Below, piece by piece: positions 31,586 through 38,508 of a stretch of DNA of 38,508 bases (its first letter is position 1; every line of letters starts with the position of its first letter). The position numbers were made by a program, and so were the translations under genes. Under the pieces are notes generated by a model that made no database searches, was not told the origin of the DNA, and was given only the letters and a program-made list of their open reading frames with translations. The DNA is from UBA4923 sp964486135 (lineage in GTDB: Bacteria; Bacillota; Clostridia; Saccharofermentanales; DTU023): assembly GCA_964486135.1 (NCBI GenBank), contig CAZAKT010000017.1, positions 1 to 38,508 of the forward strand, read 5' to 3'.

Positions 31586-32082
31586 TGGATACTGTATACA
31601 GCAGCTATTACGAATCCCCGATCGGCAATCTGTTGCTGACCAGTGACGGCAGGGCAGTCACTGGTATTTGGGTGGAAGGCCAGAAATATTACGCGGCGAC
31701 CCTGAAGGGGAAAGTGCTTGAAGATGAGGGGCTCGAAGTCCTCGAAAAGACACGGGACTGGCTTGACCGCTATTTTTCCGGACAGAAACCCGACCACCGG
31801 GAACTGCCCCTCGCCCCTGAGGGGAGCGAATTCCGCCAAAGGGTCTGGCAGCTTTTGCTCGAGATCCCCTACGGTGAGACCAGGACATACGGGGAGATTG
31901 CCCGGCTTCTGGCCGGCAGCTCAGCCCGGGCAGTGGGAGGGGCCGTGGGCCATAACCCCATTACTCTTATCATCCCCTGCCACCGGGTCCTGGGTGCCGG
32001 GGGCAAGCTGACAGGCTTTGCCAGCGGCCTAGCCAAAAAAACCTGGTTGTTGGAGCACGAAGGCGGACCAGCGACGGTTTAA
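31585..32082 (+). CDS. ogt: Methylated-DNA-protein-cysteine methyltransferase
   Basis: The 165-residue suicide protein transfers methyl groups from O6-methylguanine to its own cysteine. IPCHRVLG (130-137) contains acceptor C132, and SSARAVGGAVGHNP (112-125) holds the Arg finger. YGETRTYGEIARLL is the helix-turn-helix that binds the minor groove. The length fits Ogt rather than Ada, since no metal-binding N-terminal domain is present. The ATG overlaps the stop of the HAD gene (TGATG), so the two are coupled. Confidence 0.93.
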   Translation: MDTVYSSYYESPIGNLLLTSDGRAVTGIWVEGQKYYAATLKGKVLEDEGLEVLEKTRDWLDRYFSGQKPDHRELPLAPEGSEFRQRVWQLLLEIPYGETRTYGEIARLLAGSSARAVGGAVGHNPITLIIPCHRVLGAGGKLTGFASGLAKKTWLLEHEGGPATV

Positions 32083-32106
32083 TCCGCATTCGCCCCGATC
32101 ACGTAT

Positions 32107-32112
32107 TATAAT
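32107..32112 (+). promoter_or_regulatory. TATAAT -10 box before the M56-tail-like gene
   Basis: A perfect TATAAT lies two bases before the ATG at 32114, so that codon would be upstream of the transcript start; this favours GTG 32165 for the next gene. No strong -35 box is seen. Confidence 0.4.
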
Positions 32113-32164
32113 CATGCATGCGGGAGGCAGTGTGGCTGCTTTTCCTGCCAGTGGGGGCAAGCGG

Positions 32165-32722
32165 GTGAAAGACTTCTTCGATTACAAAAAACCAGCCCTT
32201 TGGATCACGGCGACCCTGGCGGCCGCCTCCATCATCCCTGCTGTGCTGGTGCTCAGGAGCACGAAGCGGAGCTTGAAGCATCTGCTTGGGCGGGTCTACC
32301 GGGTTATGGCCGTCAGCTACCAGGCCTCCTTTTATTCCTTTACCTATACCCCGGAGGAAGCCCCTCTCTTCCAACTCACGGACAGTTGCGAACTCCTGAT
32401 GAAAAGCGACCGCCTGCAGGGGGAGGATGGAGGGGGATGGACCAGCCTCGGTCTTATGGAAGACCTGGCACTCGATAAGGTGAATTTCGACGATTTATTT
32501 GTCACCGGCGGGGAGCGTCATATCGCCAGACTCCGGCGCGGCAACTATCGGGCCTGGCGGTTCGATCCGCCCGAAGGGTCTGTTTTCTACTATCTTCTGC
32601 AACAGAGGAAGGGTGAGCTTTATCTGGCCCAGCTTTACCGGGCCGACGCTTCCGAAAGTCCGGACTCCAAGGCCTCTATGATCCGCTGCCTCTTTTCCCT
32701 CAGCCCTTCCGACTCCGAATAG
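32165..32722 (+). CDS. Membrane protein resembling the C-terminal part of BlaR1/M56 proteins
   Basis: The product of about 185 residues opens with VKDFFDYKKPALWITATLAA. The YKKPALW motif followed by one membrane helix is typical of the segment that links the peptidase part of BlaR1/M56 sensor proteases to their extracellular domain. The rest is a soluble, probably extracellular domain with QGEDGGGWTSLG and RRGNYRAWRFDPPEGSVFYY. There is no M56 peptidase region upstream, since ogt is there. It could be an orphan sensor/accessory domain or a relic. GTG 32165 has GGGGG at seven bases; an in-frame ATG 32114 is possible but conflicts with the -10 box. Confidence 0.5.
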   Translation: MKDFFDYKKPALWITATLAAASIIPAVLVLRSTKRSLKHLLGRVYRVMAVSYQASFYSFTYTPEEAPLFQLTDSCELLMKSDRLQGEDGGGWTSLGLMEDLALDKVNFDDLFVTGGERHIARLRRGNYRAWRFDPPEGSVFYYLLQQRKGELYLAQLYRADASESPDSKASMIRCLFSLSPSDSE

Positions 32723-32735
32723 GCGGCCAGGGCGG

Positions 32736-33440
32736 CTATTTAATCCTGGTATTGGGCCTCAGGGCCTCCTTGATGAAGGCCAGGACCTGGTCAAAATCCT
32801 GGGGGGCCGTGTAGACCTGATTGTGGATAAACAGGGAAGACCGGAGCTTGATGGTATTCTTCTTCCGGATCACCTTGACCGCGTTCACATTTTTAAAGTT
32901 GGTATAGAGCGATTGCCTTGATCCCGCGATCAAACCAGCGCCAGCCACCGTGGGATTAGCCGTCGCCAGGCCCATGAGGGCGGTAACCCCGCCAAGTTTT
33001 TTTGCCTTGTCGAACTGGGCGGGAATTTGGGTGTGCCGGATCCCCTTTCGATCCATCTCAAAAAGGACAGTGTATCTCCCCTTCATATAGAGGGCGTAGG
33101 CATAGTAGGCCAGGCCGGCAAGGGCCATGAGGAAGAGTCCGACATAAAGGGCCCCGCCGCCGAAATCCTTGATCAGTTCAAGTGGGCCGCGGCCCCGGAG
33201 GGAAATCAGGAAAACGAAGAGGGAGATCCCCAGCCAGATGAAGAGGAAGAGTTTCCAGATGAGGAAGAGGATGCTGGGGTTACGGTAGAGATTGACCTCG
33301 TAAACCCAACGGAAGTGTCCTTCGGGAGCTTCCTGTATTTGAGAGGGGCGGTCGGGATTCTGGCGAGAGTTCACGGGATGGCTTCTTTCTGGAAGGACAG
33401 GGATCAGGGCCGGCTGTCTCCCTTTTGATTGTAAATCCAA
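32736..33440 (-). CDS. Uncharacterised membrane protein
   Basis: The frame encodes up to 234 residues. A hydrophilic N-terminus is followed by two or three membrane helices (about 56-82, SILFLIWKLFLFIWLGISLF, and 95-118, GGGALYVGLFLMALAGLAYY). A soluble C-terminal domain includes YTVLFEMDRKGIRHTQIPAQ and a Gly-rich ATANPTVAGAGLIAG stretch. This resembles small PH-like membrane proteins of unknown role in Firmicutes, but I cannot name the family. The TTG at 33440 has a poor ribosome binding site; GTG 33362 is a candidate. It converges on the preceding gene with 13 bases between stops. Confidence 0.6.
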   Translation of the reverse strand: MDLQSKGRQPALIPVLPERSHPVNSRQNPDRPSQIQEAPEGHFRWVYEVNLYRNPSILFLIWKLFLFIWLGISLFVFLISLRGRGPLELIKDFGGGALYVGLFLMALAGLAYYAYALYMKGRYTVLFEMDRKGIRHTQIPAQFDKAKKLGGVTALMGLATANPTVAGAGLIAGSRQSLYTNFKNVNAVKVIRKKNTIKLRSSLFIHNQVYTAPQDFDQVLAFIKEALRPNTRIK

Positions 33441-33585
33441 AAAGGATCTGATTCAAGAAGCTGGCCCGATACAAGGGTGACAGCGGGAGGACGGCGGAAT
33501 TCTCTATGCTGTTCCCAGGTATTGATGAAAAGGCCATAGGTCACCTGACGGTGGCCGGGTCCTGACTGTAGAAAGGAAAGCTGCT

Positions 33586-34596
33586 ATGAAAGTCTTTATG
33601 GTTGGCGGGACGGGCCTTATCGGCTCAGAAGCGGCCCGTGAATTGATAAATCGCGGACATGAGCTAGCTTCGATCGCGCTTCCACCTCTCCCAGAGGGCG
33701 AGGTCCTGCCGGAGGCAATGCGGATCGATTTTGCCAATTACATGGATCTGTCGGACCAGGAGCTGAAGGCCCATCTTGATGGTGTGGAGGGACTGGTCTT
33801 CGCCGCTGGCATCGATGAACGCGTCGAGGGGCCAGCTCCCATCTATGAGCTCTTCAAGAAATATAACATCACGCCCTTGGAGCGGCTACTTTCCGTGGCC
33901 AAGGAAAGTGGTGTCAAGCACGTTGTCATCTGCGGCTCCTATTTTTCCACCTTCGACCGGACCTGGCCTGAGCTGGAACTTGCCAAGCATCACCCCTATA
34001 TCCGCAGCCGGGTTGATCAGGCCAATATGGCACTCTCCTTCGCGGATGAAAATTTCGATGTCGCCGTTTTGGAGCTCCCCTATATCTTCGGGACACAACC
34101 TGGTCGAAAACCAGTCTGGGTCTTCCTCGTCGAACAGATCCGCAATATGAAAAAAAAGACAATGTACCCCAAAGGCGGAACCACCATGCTCACAGTGAAG
34201 CAGGTGGCCCAGACGATTGCCGGCGCCCTGGAGAAGAACAGGGGAGGCAACAATATCCCGGTCGGTTACTACAATATGGAATGGACAGAGCTCTTGACCA
34301 TAATCCACAAGTACATGGGTGTGCCGGACAAGAAGATCGTCACCATTCCAAGCTGGCTCTTTAAACTGGGTGCCTGCAGCACAGAAAAAAAACACAGGAA
34401 GGCCGGTCTGGAAGGGGGCCTCTACCTGCCCGAATTTGTCAAGGTCATGACTTCCAAGGCCTTTATCGATAAGAAGTGGATCGAGGCTCTTGGTGTTGAG
34501 CCAGACGATATCGACGCCGCGATTGGGGAATCAGTAAAACTGAGTATGGAAATCCTGGACGGCAAGACCGAAACGATTGATATGAAGGGCGAGTAA
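33586..34596 (+). CDS. NAD-dependent epimerase/dehydratase-like SDR (atypical)
   Basis: The 336-residue protein begins with the NAD(P)-binding GGTGLIG (7-13) and has SGVKHVVICGSYFS where extended SDRs carry the catalytic Ser strand. The catalytic Tyr region reads HPYIRSRVDQANMAL with Y138 and R142, that is YxxxR instead of YxxxK. The substrate half includes ELPYIFGTQPGRKP and LTVKQVAQTIAGAL. Substrate unknown; members act on nucleotide sugars, hydroxysteroids or related compounds. GAAAGGAAAG precedes ATG 33586. It is single, flanked by a divergent membrane gene and a probable terminator. Confidence 0.8.
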   Translation: MKVFMVGGTGLIGSEAARELINRGHELASIALPPLPEGEVLPEAMRIDFANYMDLSDQELKAHLDGVEGLVFAAGIDERVEGPAPIYELFKKYNITPLERLLSVAKESGVKHVVICGSYFSTFDRTWPELELAKHHPYIRSRVDQANMALSFADENFDVAVLELPYIFGTQPGRKPVWVFLVEQIRNMKKKTMYPKGGTTMLTVKQVAQTIAGALEKNRGGNNIPVGYYNMEWTELLTIIHKYMGVPDKKIVTIPSWLFKLGACSTEKKHRKAGLEGGLYLPEFVKVMTSKAFIDKKWIEALGVEPDDIDAAIGESVKLSMEILDGKTETIDMKGE

Positions 34597-34647
34597 AGTC
34601 CGGGGAGACCCCACCACCAGGCCGGTTCGCGGAAGCAGGCCCTGCGT

Positions 34648-34675
34648 GGTAGACTGTGCCTACCTGATTTTATTT
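34648..34675 (+). terminator. Probable terminator of the SDR gene
   Basis: GGTAG (34648-34652) and CTACC (34660-34664) form a short stem followed by a T-rich tail (34667-34675). The stem is only five pairs. Confidence 0.4.
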
Positions 34676-34767
34676 TGAAAGTAGACACGAGACATGATCC
34701 TGAGCGAATTGTACCGGGCTGGTTTCAGTTTAAAAAAATTAATAAGGACTGATGGGAAGGGCCTGGC

Positions 34768-36519
34768 GTGAGCCGGATGACTGAAGAGGACCAGGCCCCC
34801 CGGAAGAGTCCTTTGACCAGGTCTCCCTTTTGGCTGATTTCCGCTTCCATCCTGGCTGCCGGTATAGTCTTCTATCTCTTCCTGCCAGGAAGCCCGGAGG
34901 CCTTCCACCAAGATATGCTCCCCCTTGGGGACCATCCCATCCTGACAGCCTTGGTCGCCTTTATTCCCTCCCTGGTCCTCATGGTCCTTATGGGAACCGG
35001 TAAGTTGCGGAGCATAAGCGTGGTCTTGATCAGTCTCGCCGTCTCCTTGTTTCTGGCCCTCTTTGTCTGGCGGATGCCTCCGATCCTGGCCGGCCACAGT
35101 ATCCTCTTCGGCATGACTGTCGCTGTTTTCCCCCTCCTTTGGGCCCTCCTCAACGCCATGTGGATTTTCCGGCTCCTGACCGACAGCGGCCATTTTGAAA
35201 CTCTCCGTCAGTCACTTCAGCGGGTGAGCCCCGACAAACGGGTTCAGACAGTCCTGGTGGGTTTTGGCCTGACAGCGCTGATTGAGAGTATCGCCGCCTT
35301 TGGCGCCCCGATAGTCATTGTGACCGCCATGCTGATTGGACTCGGCTTTCCACCCCAGCTGGCGGCAGCCATCTCCCTGATTTCCGATTCGACTCCCGGT
35401 GCCTGGGGGACACAGGGTATGCCCATCCTGATGCTGAGCTCGGTAACGGGGCTCGACACCAACAGGCTCGGGACCTTCATTGGCTGGCAGACGTCTCTTA
35501 TCGCCTCCCTCCTGCCGATCGGAGCCGTTATCATGGTGTCGGGCTGGAAGGGCTTCAAGGGGATCTGGCCCCTTCCCCTCCTGGCAGGTTTCAGTTATGG
35601 CCTGGTCGGCCTCCTTTGTTCACAGTTCCTGTCCATATCCATCACGGGTATGGCGGCGGGCCTGGCCAGCGTCGCTGTCATCCTGCTTGCGACCAAGCTG
35701 GTGAAACCCCGGTCCATCTGGCTCTTTCCCGGCCAGGAGCTGGCAGTGGAGAACCAGGACCCGCTCCCGCGGGGCAAGGTGCTCCGGGCCTGGTCCCCCT
35801 TCATTGTGCTTATCACCGTAATGGGCCTGGTCAACGGAACAGGCCTGGTCAAGCTGATATCGGGGCTCGGCAACCTTACATTCGCCTGGCCAAAACTCAA
35901 CCAAGCCGTCTTTACTGTGGACCCGCACACCGGTTTTCATGTCAATTATCCGGCCGCCTTCAGCCAGAATCTCCTGACTGCCGGCGGAACGCTCACCCTG
36001 ATCGCCGGTTGGATCAGCGCCCCCCTCCTCGGCCTCAAGCCGAGGCAGGTCCTGAAAAGCTATTGGGGGGCCTTCAAGGGCATGCTTATGGCAGGCAGCA
36101 CCATCGCCTGTATTCTCGGCCTGGCCTATCTGATGAACTATTCGGGTATGGCCGCCTCCATCGGCTTGGCCGTATCCCTGGTCAGCGCGGGGGCCCTGTC
36201 ACCCCTCATGGTAGTCCTGGGTTTTATGGGCTGCATTATGTCAGGGAGTGTATCGGGGGGCAACGCCCTGTTTGGTGGCGCCTCCCTCTTCGCCTCGCAA
36301 AGATTGGGTCTGGATCCGCACCTGATTGCCGGCACCCTTTGTTCGGGAGGGACCCTGGCAAAGCCCATTACCCCTCAGAGCCTGGTCCTGGCAGAAGCCG
36401 CAATCGGCCACCAGGAGACGGACCCGCCCCATCGGTTGATATCAAGGCTTCTTGGCTGGGTCGCCTTCTATATGGTCGTCATGATCATCATCGTATATAT
36501 TCAAAGCCTCTTCGTCTGA
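34768..36519 (+). CDS. lctP: L-lactate permease (LctP family)
   Basis: The 583-residue polytopic membrane protein takes up lactate (and probably glycolate) by symport. Family marks are FGLTALIESIAAFGAPIVIV, then AAISLISDSTPGAWGTQGMP, SGSVSGGNALFGGASLFASQ, and PQSLVLAEAA near the end. About 12-14 hydrophobic helices are visible. GTG 34768 follows GGAAGGG at six bases; ATG 34777 is too far from it. The ETF genes found 630 bases away on the other strand suggest a lactate-oxidation locus. Confidence 0.92.
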   Translation: MSRMTEEDQAPRKSPLTRSPFWLISASILAAGIVFYLFLPGSPEAFHQDMLPLGDHPILTALVAFIPSLVLMVLMGTGKLRSISVVLISLAVSLFLALFVWRMPPILAGHSILFGMTVAVFPLLWALLNAMWIFRLLTDSGHFETLRQSLQRVSPDKRVQTVLVGFGLTALIESIAAFGAPIVIVTAMLIGLGFPPQLAAAISLISDSTPGAWGTQGMPILMLSSVTGLDTNRLGTFIGWQTSLIASLLPIGAVIMVSGWKGFKGIWPLPLLAGFSYGLVGLLCSQFLSISITGMAAGLASVAVILLATKLVKPRSIWLFPGQELAVENQDPLPRGKVLRAWSPFIVLITVMGLVNGTGLVKLISGLGNLTFAWPKLNQAVFTVDPHTGFHVNYPAAFSQNLLTAGGTLTLIAGWISAPLLGLKPRQVLKSYWGAFKGMLMAGSTIACILGLAYLMNYSGMAASIGLAVSLVSAGALSPLMVVLGFMGCIMSGSVSGGNALFGGASLFASQRLGLDPHLIAGTLCSGGTLAKPITPQSLVLAEAAIGHQETDPPHRLISRLLGWVAFYMVVMIIIVYIQSLFV

Positions 36520-36640
36520 TCCTCAAACATCATCCCCTCTCACCGGAGCTACTATGCATATAACATGGAGTTATACATAACGGTATGCTAGATTAAAAGC
36601 AGTAAGCAAAAATAGCAAAAGAATGTCGGGGTAGCTAGCT

Positions 36641-37120
36641 ATGGAAGAGGATATTCTTGTCAGCAGGGAAGGGATGAGGGGGAGTCTGCCGGGTTTCTTA
36701 CCTGACGATCCTTTGTCCGCCCGTGTCTTGACCGCGCAAAATGAACTCTGTGAACTGCAAAAGCGGGAAGAAGAAGTGTATGCCGGAATTGGAAAGGCAG
36801 CCCTGGCCCAGTATGGGGCGGAAGCCTTCGGGGAATTCGCCGGATCCCTGACCCAGCTGGAGGATCAGATTGAAAAGGCCCGGAAAAACTTGGATCAAGC
36901 CGCCGCCGAGCTTGAAAAGAGGGCCAGGAAAGAGGATTCCCGGCGCTGCTTGTGTACCTGCAGTTGCTGTGGCCACTTAAACCCCGAAGGGACGATACAT
37001 TGCAAGGAGTGCGGGGTAAGGCTCATCTCCTGGGAAAAAATATTTTGTGAGGCTTGTGGTTCAGAGCTTTTTCCCGGTCTTCGTTTCTGCGGCCAGTGCG
37101 GCGCCCGTCAGCCGGACTGA
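36641..37120 (+). CDS. Coiled-coil protein with two zinc ribbons
   Basis: The 159-residue protein has a helical, charged middle (about 25-97, likely coiled coil, e.g. LTQLEDQIEKARKNLDQAAA). Two zinc ribbons follow, made of C107/C110 with C121/C124 and C136/C139 with C150/C153. Such tails appear in many small regulatory or scaffold proteins of Gram-positives; no enzymatic role is seen. A GGGG site lies about 12 bases before the ATG. An inverted repeat TATAAC-N5-GTTATA (36559-36575) sits in the upstream region. It converges on etfA. Confidence 0.7.
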   Translation: MEEDILVSREGMRGSLPGFLPDDPLSARVLTAQNELCELQKREEEVYAGIGKAALAQYGAEAFGEFAGSLTQLEDQIEKARKNLDQAAAELEKRARKEDSRRCLCTCSCCGHLNPEGTIHCKECGVRLISWEKIFCEACGSELFPGLRFCGQCGARQPD

Positions 37121-37124
37121 AGGG

Positions 37125-37159
37125 TCCCCTTGGAAGTCAGGAAGCTTGCCTCAAGGGGA
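37125..37159. terminator. Hairpin between the zinc-ribbon and etfA genes
   Basis: TCCCCTTG (37125-37132) pairs perfectly with CAAGGGGA (37152-37159), overlapping the etfA stop codon. It probably terminates both converging messages, though no U tract follows. Confidence 0.5.
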
Positions 37160-38161
37160 GTCGGCAGGATCAGGATCAAAGGCCAGTTCCTTCAGGAGGG
37201 CGGGGATCAGCTCGTTGACATCGGCCAGCAGACCGTAGTGGGCAAAATCGAAGATTGGCGCCTTGGGGTCCTGGTCGATGGCAATCAGGGTTTTTACTTT
37301 TTCTATACCGACCGTGAACTGCACGGCTCCTGAAACACCGAAGGTGATAAGCAGTTTCGGCGCGATCATTTTTCCGCTTTGCCCGATCTGGAAGTCCTCC
37401 TGGATCCAGCCTTCGTCGAGGGCGGGCCGGGTTCCGCTGACCGTGGCCCCCAGGACTTGCGCCAGATCATAAAGCCTCTGGAAATTCTCTCTTGATCCCA
37501 GGCCGCGCCCGCCGCAAATGACCAGGTCGGCATCTTCCAGACGGGCTGCCGCCTGTCTTTCAACAATGATTTCCTTTACCAGGGTGTTCAGGTCAAGGGG
37601 CAGGGGTTTGGCCTCCAGGCGGCTGATAGTCCCGGCTGGGTCTGAAAGCTTTTCGGGCAAGGCAAAGACGTTGGGTCGGACGGTCGCCATCTGGGGCCTG
37701 TGATCGGGGATGATGATATCCACCATGATATTGTCGCCGTAGGAGGGTTTTGTCTGGAGCAGGTGTCCATCCGGATCCAGACTGAGATCCAGGCAATCCG
37801 CTGTCAAGCCCGTGCCCAGCCGGGCGGCGACCCGGGGCGCCAGATCCCGGCCGGTGCTGGTCGCGCCCATAAGTACCAGGTTGGGCCTCCGCTCCTGGAT
37901 CAGCCGGGTCACAAGCCGTGTGTAGGGAAGGGTCCGGTAGACCTCCAACTCAGCCTGGTCGGCCAGGATCACCTCATCCGCCCCGTATTCAAGGAGGGGG
38001 GCGGCAAGTTCCCCCAGATCCTTGCCCAGGACCATCACAAGGGTCCTGCCACCCGTCTCCTGAGCCAGCTGGCGGGCCTTGCCCAAAAGCTGCAAGCTTA
38101 CCGGGGAAACTTGGCCGGCCTCTATTTCCGCTACCACCAGGCTATCTTTCCTATCCATCAC
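37151..38161 (-). CDS. etfA: Electron transfer flavoprotein, alpha subunit
   Basis: The 336-residue protein has the N-terminal adenine-nucleotide-hydrolase-like domain (LVVAEIEAGQVSP; LVLMGATSTGRDLAPRVAAR) and the C-terminal FAD domain. GGRGLGSRENF (217-227), DEGWIQEDFQIGQSGK (249-264) and GVSGAVQF (275-282) are the FAD-binding segments. The usual His after GISGAIQ is Phe282 here, which may change the flavin potential. ETF carries electrons from flavin dehydrogenases. It follows etfB with a 32-base gap. GTG 38161 or ATG 38158 starts it, with AGGTGA upstream. A lactate or acyl-CoA dehydrogenase partner is expected right of the window. Confidence 0.92.
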   Translation of the reverse strand: MMDRKDSLVVAEIEAGQVSPVSLQLLGKARQLAQETGGRTLVMVLGKDLGELAAPLLEYGADEVILADQAELEVYRTLPYTRLVTRLIQERRPNLVLMGATSTGRDLAPRVAARLGTGLTADCLDLSLDPDGHLLQTKPSYGDNIMVDIIIPDHRPQMATVRPNVFALPEKLSDPAGTISRLEAKPLPLDLNTLVKEIIVERQAAARLEDADLVICGGRGLGSRENFQRLYDLAQVLGATVSGTRPALDEGWIQEDFQIGQSGKMIAPKLLITFGVSGAVQFTVGIEKVKTLIAIDQDPKAPIFDFAHYGLLADVNELIPALLKELAFDPDPADSP

Positions 38162-38193
38162 TTCACCTGTCCCGGCAATCAGGCCGGAAATTT

Positions 38194-38508
38194 TTACAAA
38201 TTCAATAGTTTTTCCTGTCTCAGCAGGTCCAGCAACCGGCCCGCCAGGGCCTCCACATCTCCTTCAATCATCTCAACCTTGGATTCTCTAACAGGCACGA
38301 AGCTGCGGATGACTCTTGTCGGAGAGCCGGCCAGGCCGATTTTCTTCGGGTCAGCCTGGAGGTCGTCGGCATCCCATACCGTGATCTCCTTTTTCCCCGA
38401 CTTGATGATGCCAAGGGGGGTGGGGTAGCGGGGTTTGTTGATCTTATTGCCTACGGTGACAAGGGCAGGCAGGGGGAGCTCCCAGACGGCCTCACCTTCT
38501 TCGGTTTC
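38194..38508 (-). CDS. etfB: Electron transfer flavoprotein, beta subunit (partial)
   Basis: The C-terminal 104 residues are present; the start lies beyond the window. LPALVTVGNKINKPRYPTPL is the ETF-beta signature, followed by KKEITVWDADDLQADPKKIG and GLAGSPTRVIRSFVPVRES. The TAA is at 38196-38194. With etfA it forms the heterodimer that holds FAD and AMP or a second FAD. Whether it belongs to the bifurcating type cannot be told from this part. Confidence 0.9.
   Translation of the reverse strand, partial: ETEEGEAVWELPLPALVTVGNKINKPRYPTPLGIIKSGKKEITVWDADDLQADPKKIGLAGSPTRVIRSFVPVRESKVEMIEGDVEALAGRLLDLLRQEKLLNL

Noticed and set aside
35616..36563. 315-codon plus-strand frame within the lactate permease gene
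   Set aside because: It overlaps the hydrophobic LctP frame and has Pro/Gly/Arg-rich shadow composition.
1..38508. Mobile elements, CRISPR arrays, rRNA or tRNA genes
   Set aside because: No transposase or integrase motif, regularly spaced repeats or rRNA signatures were seen on either strand by eye.

Overview
This 38.5 kb window comes from a bacterial chromosome. The organism is most likely an anaerobic Gram-positive of the Bacillota (Clostridia-like). The evidence is three solute-binding lipoproteins with lipoboxes, an ECF sigma / RsgI-like anti-sigma pair, strong AGGAGG-type ribosome binding sites, an ETF-beta/alpha pair with a lactate permease, and many GTG/TTG starts. The species cannot be named from sequence alone. 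Genes are GC-rich, while the first ~340 bases and the control region near 11.6-11.95 kb are clearly AT-rich. A run of 100 N (2217-2316) shows this is a draft assembly. I see no rRNA, tRNA, CRISPR array, transposase or phage gene.

Layout. (1) 0-2.4 kb: an AT-rich possible gene relic, then a tyrosine phosphatase / pcm / unknown-gene operon broken by the N gap. (2) 2.5-5.6 kb: a small unknown gene, an RsgI-like membrane anti-sigma factor with three PepSY domains, its ECF sigma factor, and a divergent unknown gene. (3) 5.75-10.6 kb: a complete branched-chain amino acid type ABC importer (binding protein, two permeases, two ATPases), ended by a shared terminator facing a BtpA/SgcQ-family gene. (4) 11.6-26.7 kb: a long plus-strand catabolic cluster behind an elaborate control region. 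In order: an eIF2B/MtnA-family protein, an M29 aminopeptidase, an FGGY kinase, an aldo/keto reductase, a sugar ABC importer (lipoprotein, double ATPase, two permeases), an iron-sulfur flavoprotein, a GATase1-like protein, a ribulokinase-like FGGY kinase, a HAD phosphatase and an AlkA-type glycosylase. (5) 26.7-32.7 kb: an AfuABC/FbpABC-type importer with a fused double permease, a HAD phosphatase, ogt, and a small membrane protein resembling the tail of BlaR1/M56 proteins. (6) 32.7-38.5 kb: an unknown membrane protein, an atypical SDR, an L-lactate permease, a zinc-ribbon protein, and the etfB/etfA pair running in from the right edge.

How it works together. Most of the window is solute import coupled to catabolism. 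The 11.9-26.7 kb cluster looks like a complete uptake, oxidation/reduction, phosphorylation and rearrangement pathway for an unidentified sugar or polyol. Its eIF2B-like member has lost the catalytic Cys of the isomerase branch, and it carries an aminopeptidase with all five metal ligands, so it is the best candidate for an undescribed system. Two 14-bp TTGT-N6-ACAA palindromes 251 bp apart bracket its promoter and leader. Each of the three binding-protein genes is followed by a stem-loop before the rest of its transporter. Two DNA alkylation-repair genes (alkA-like and ogt) each overlap the 3' end of a HAD phosphatase gene.
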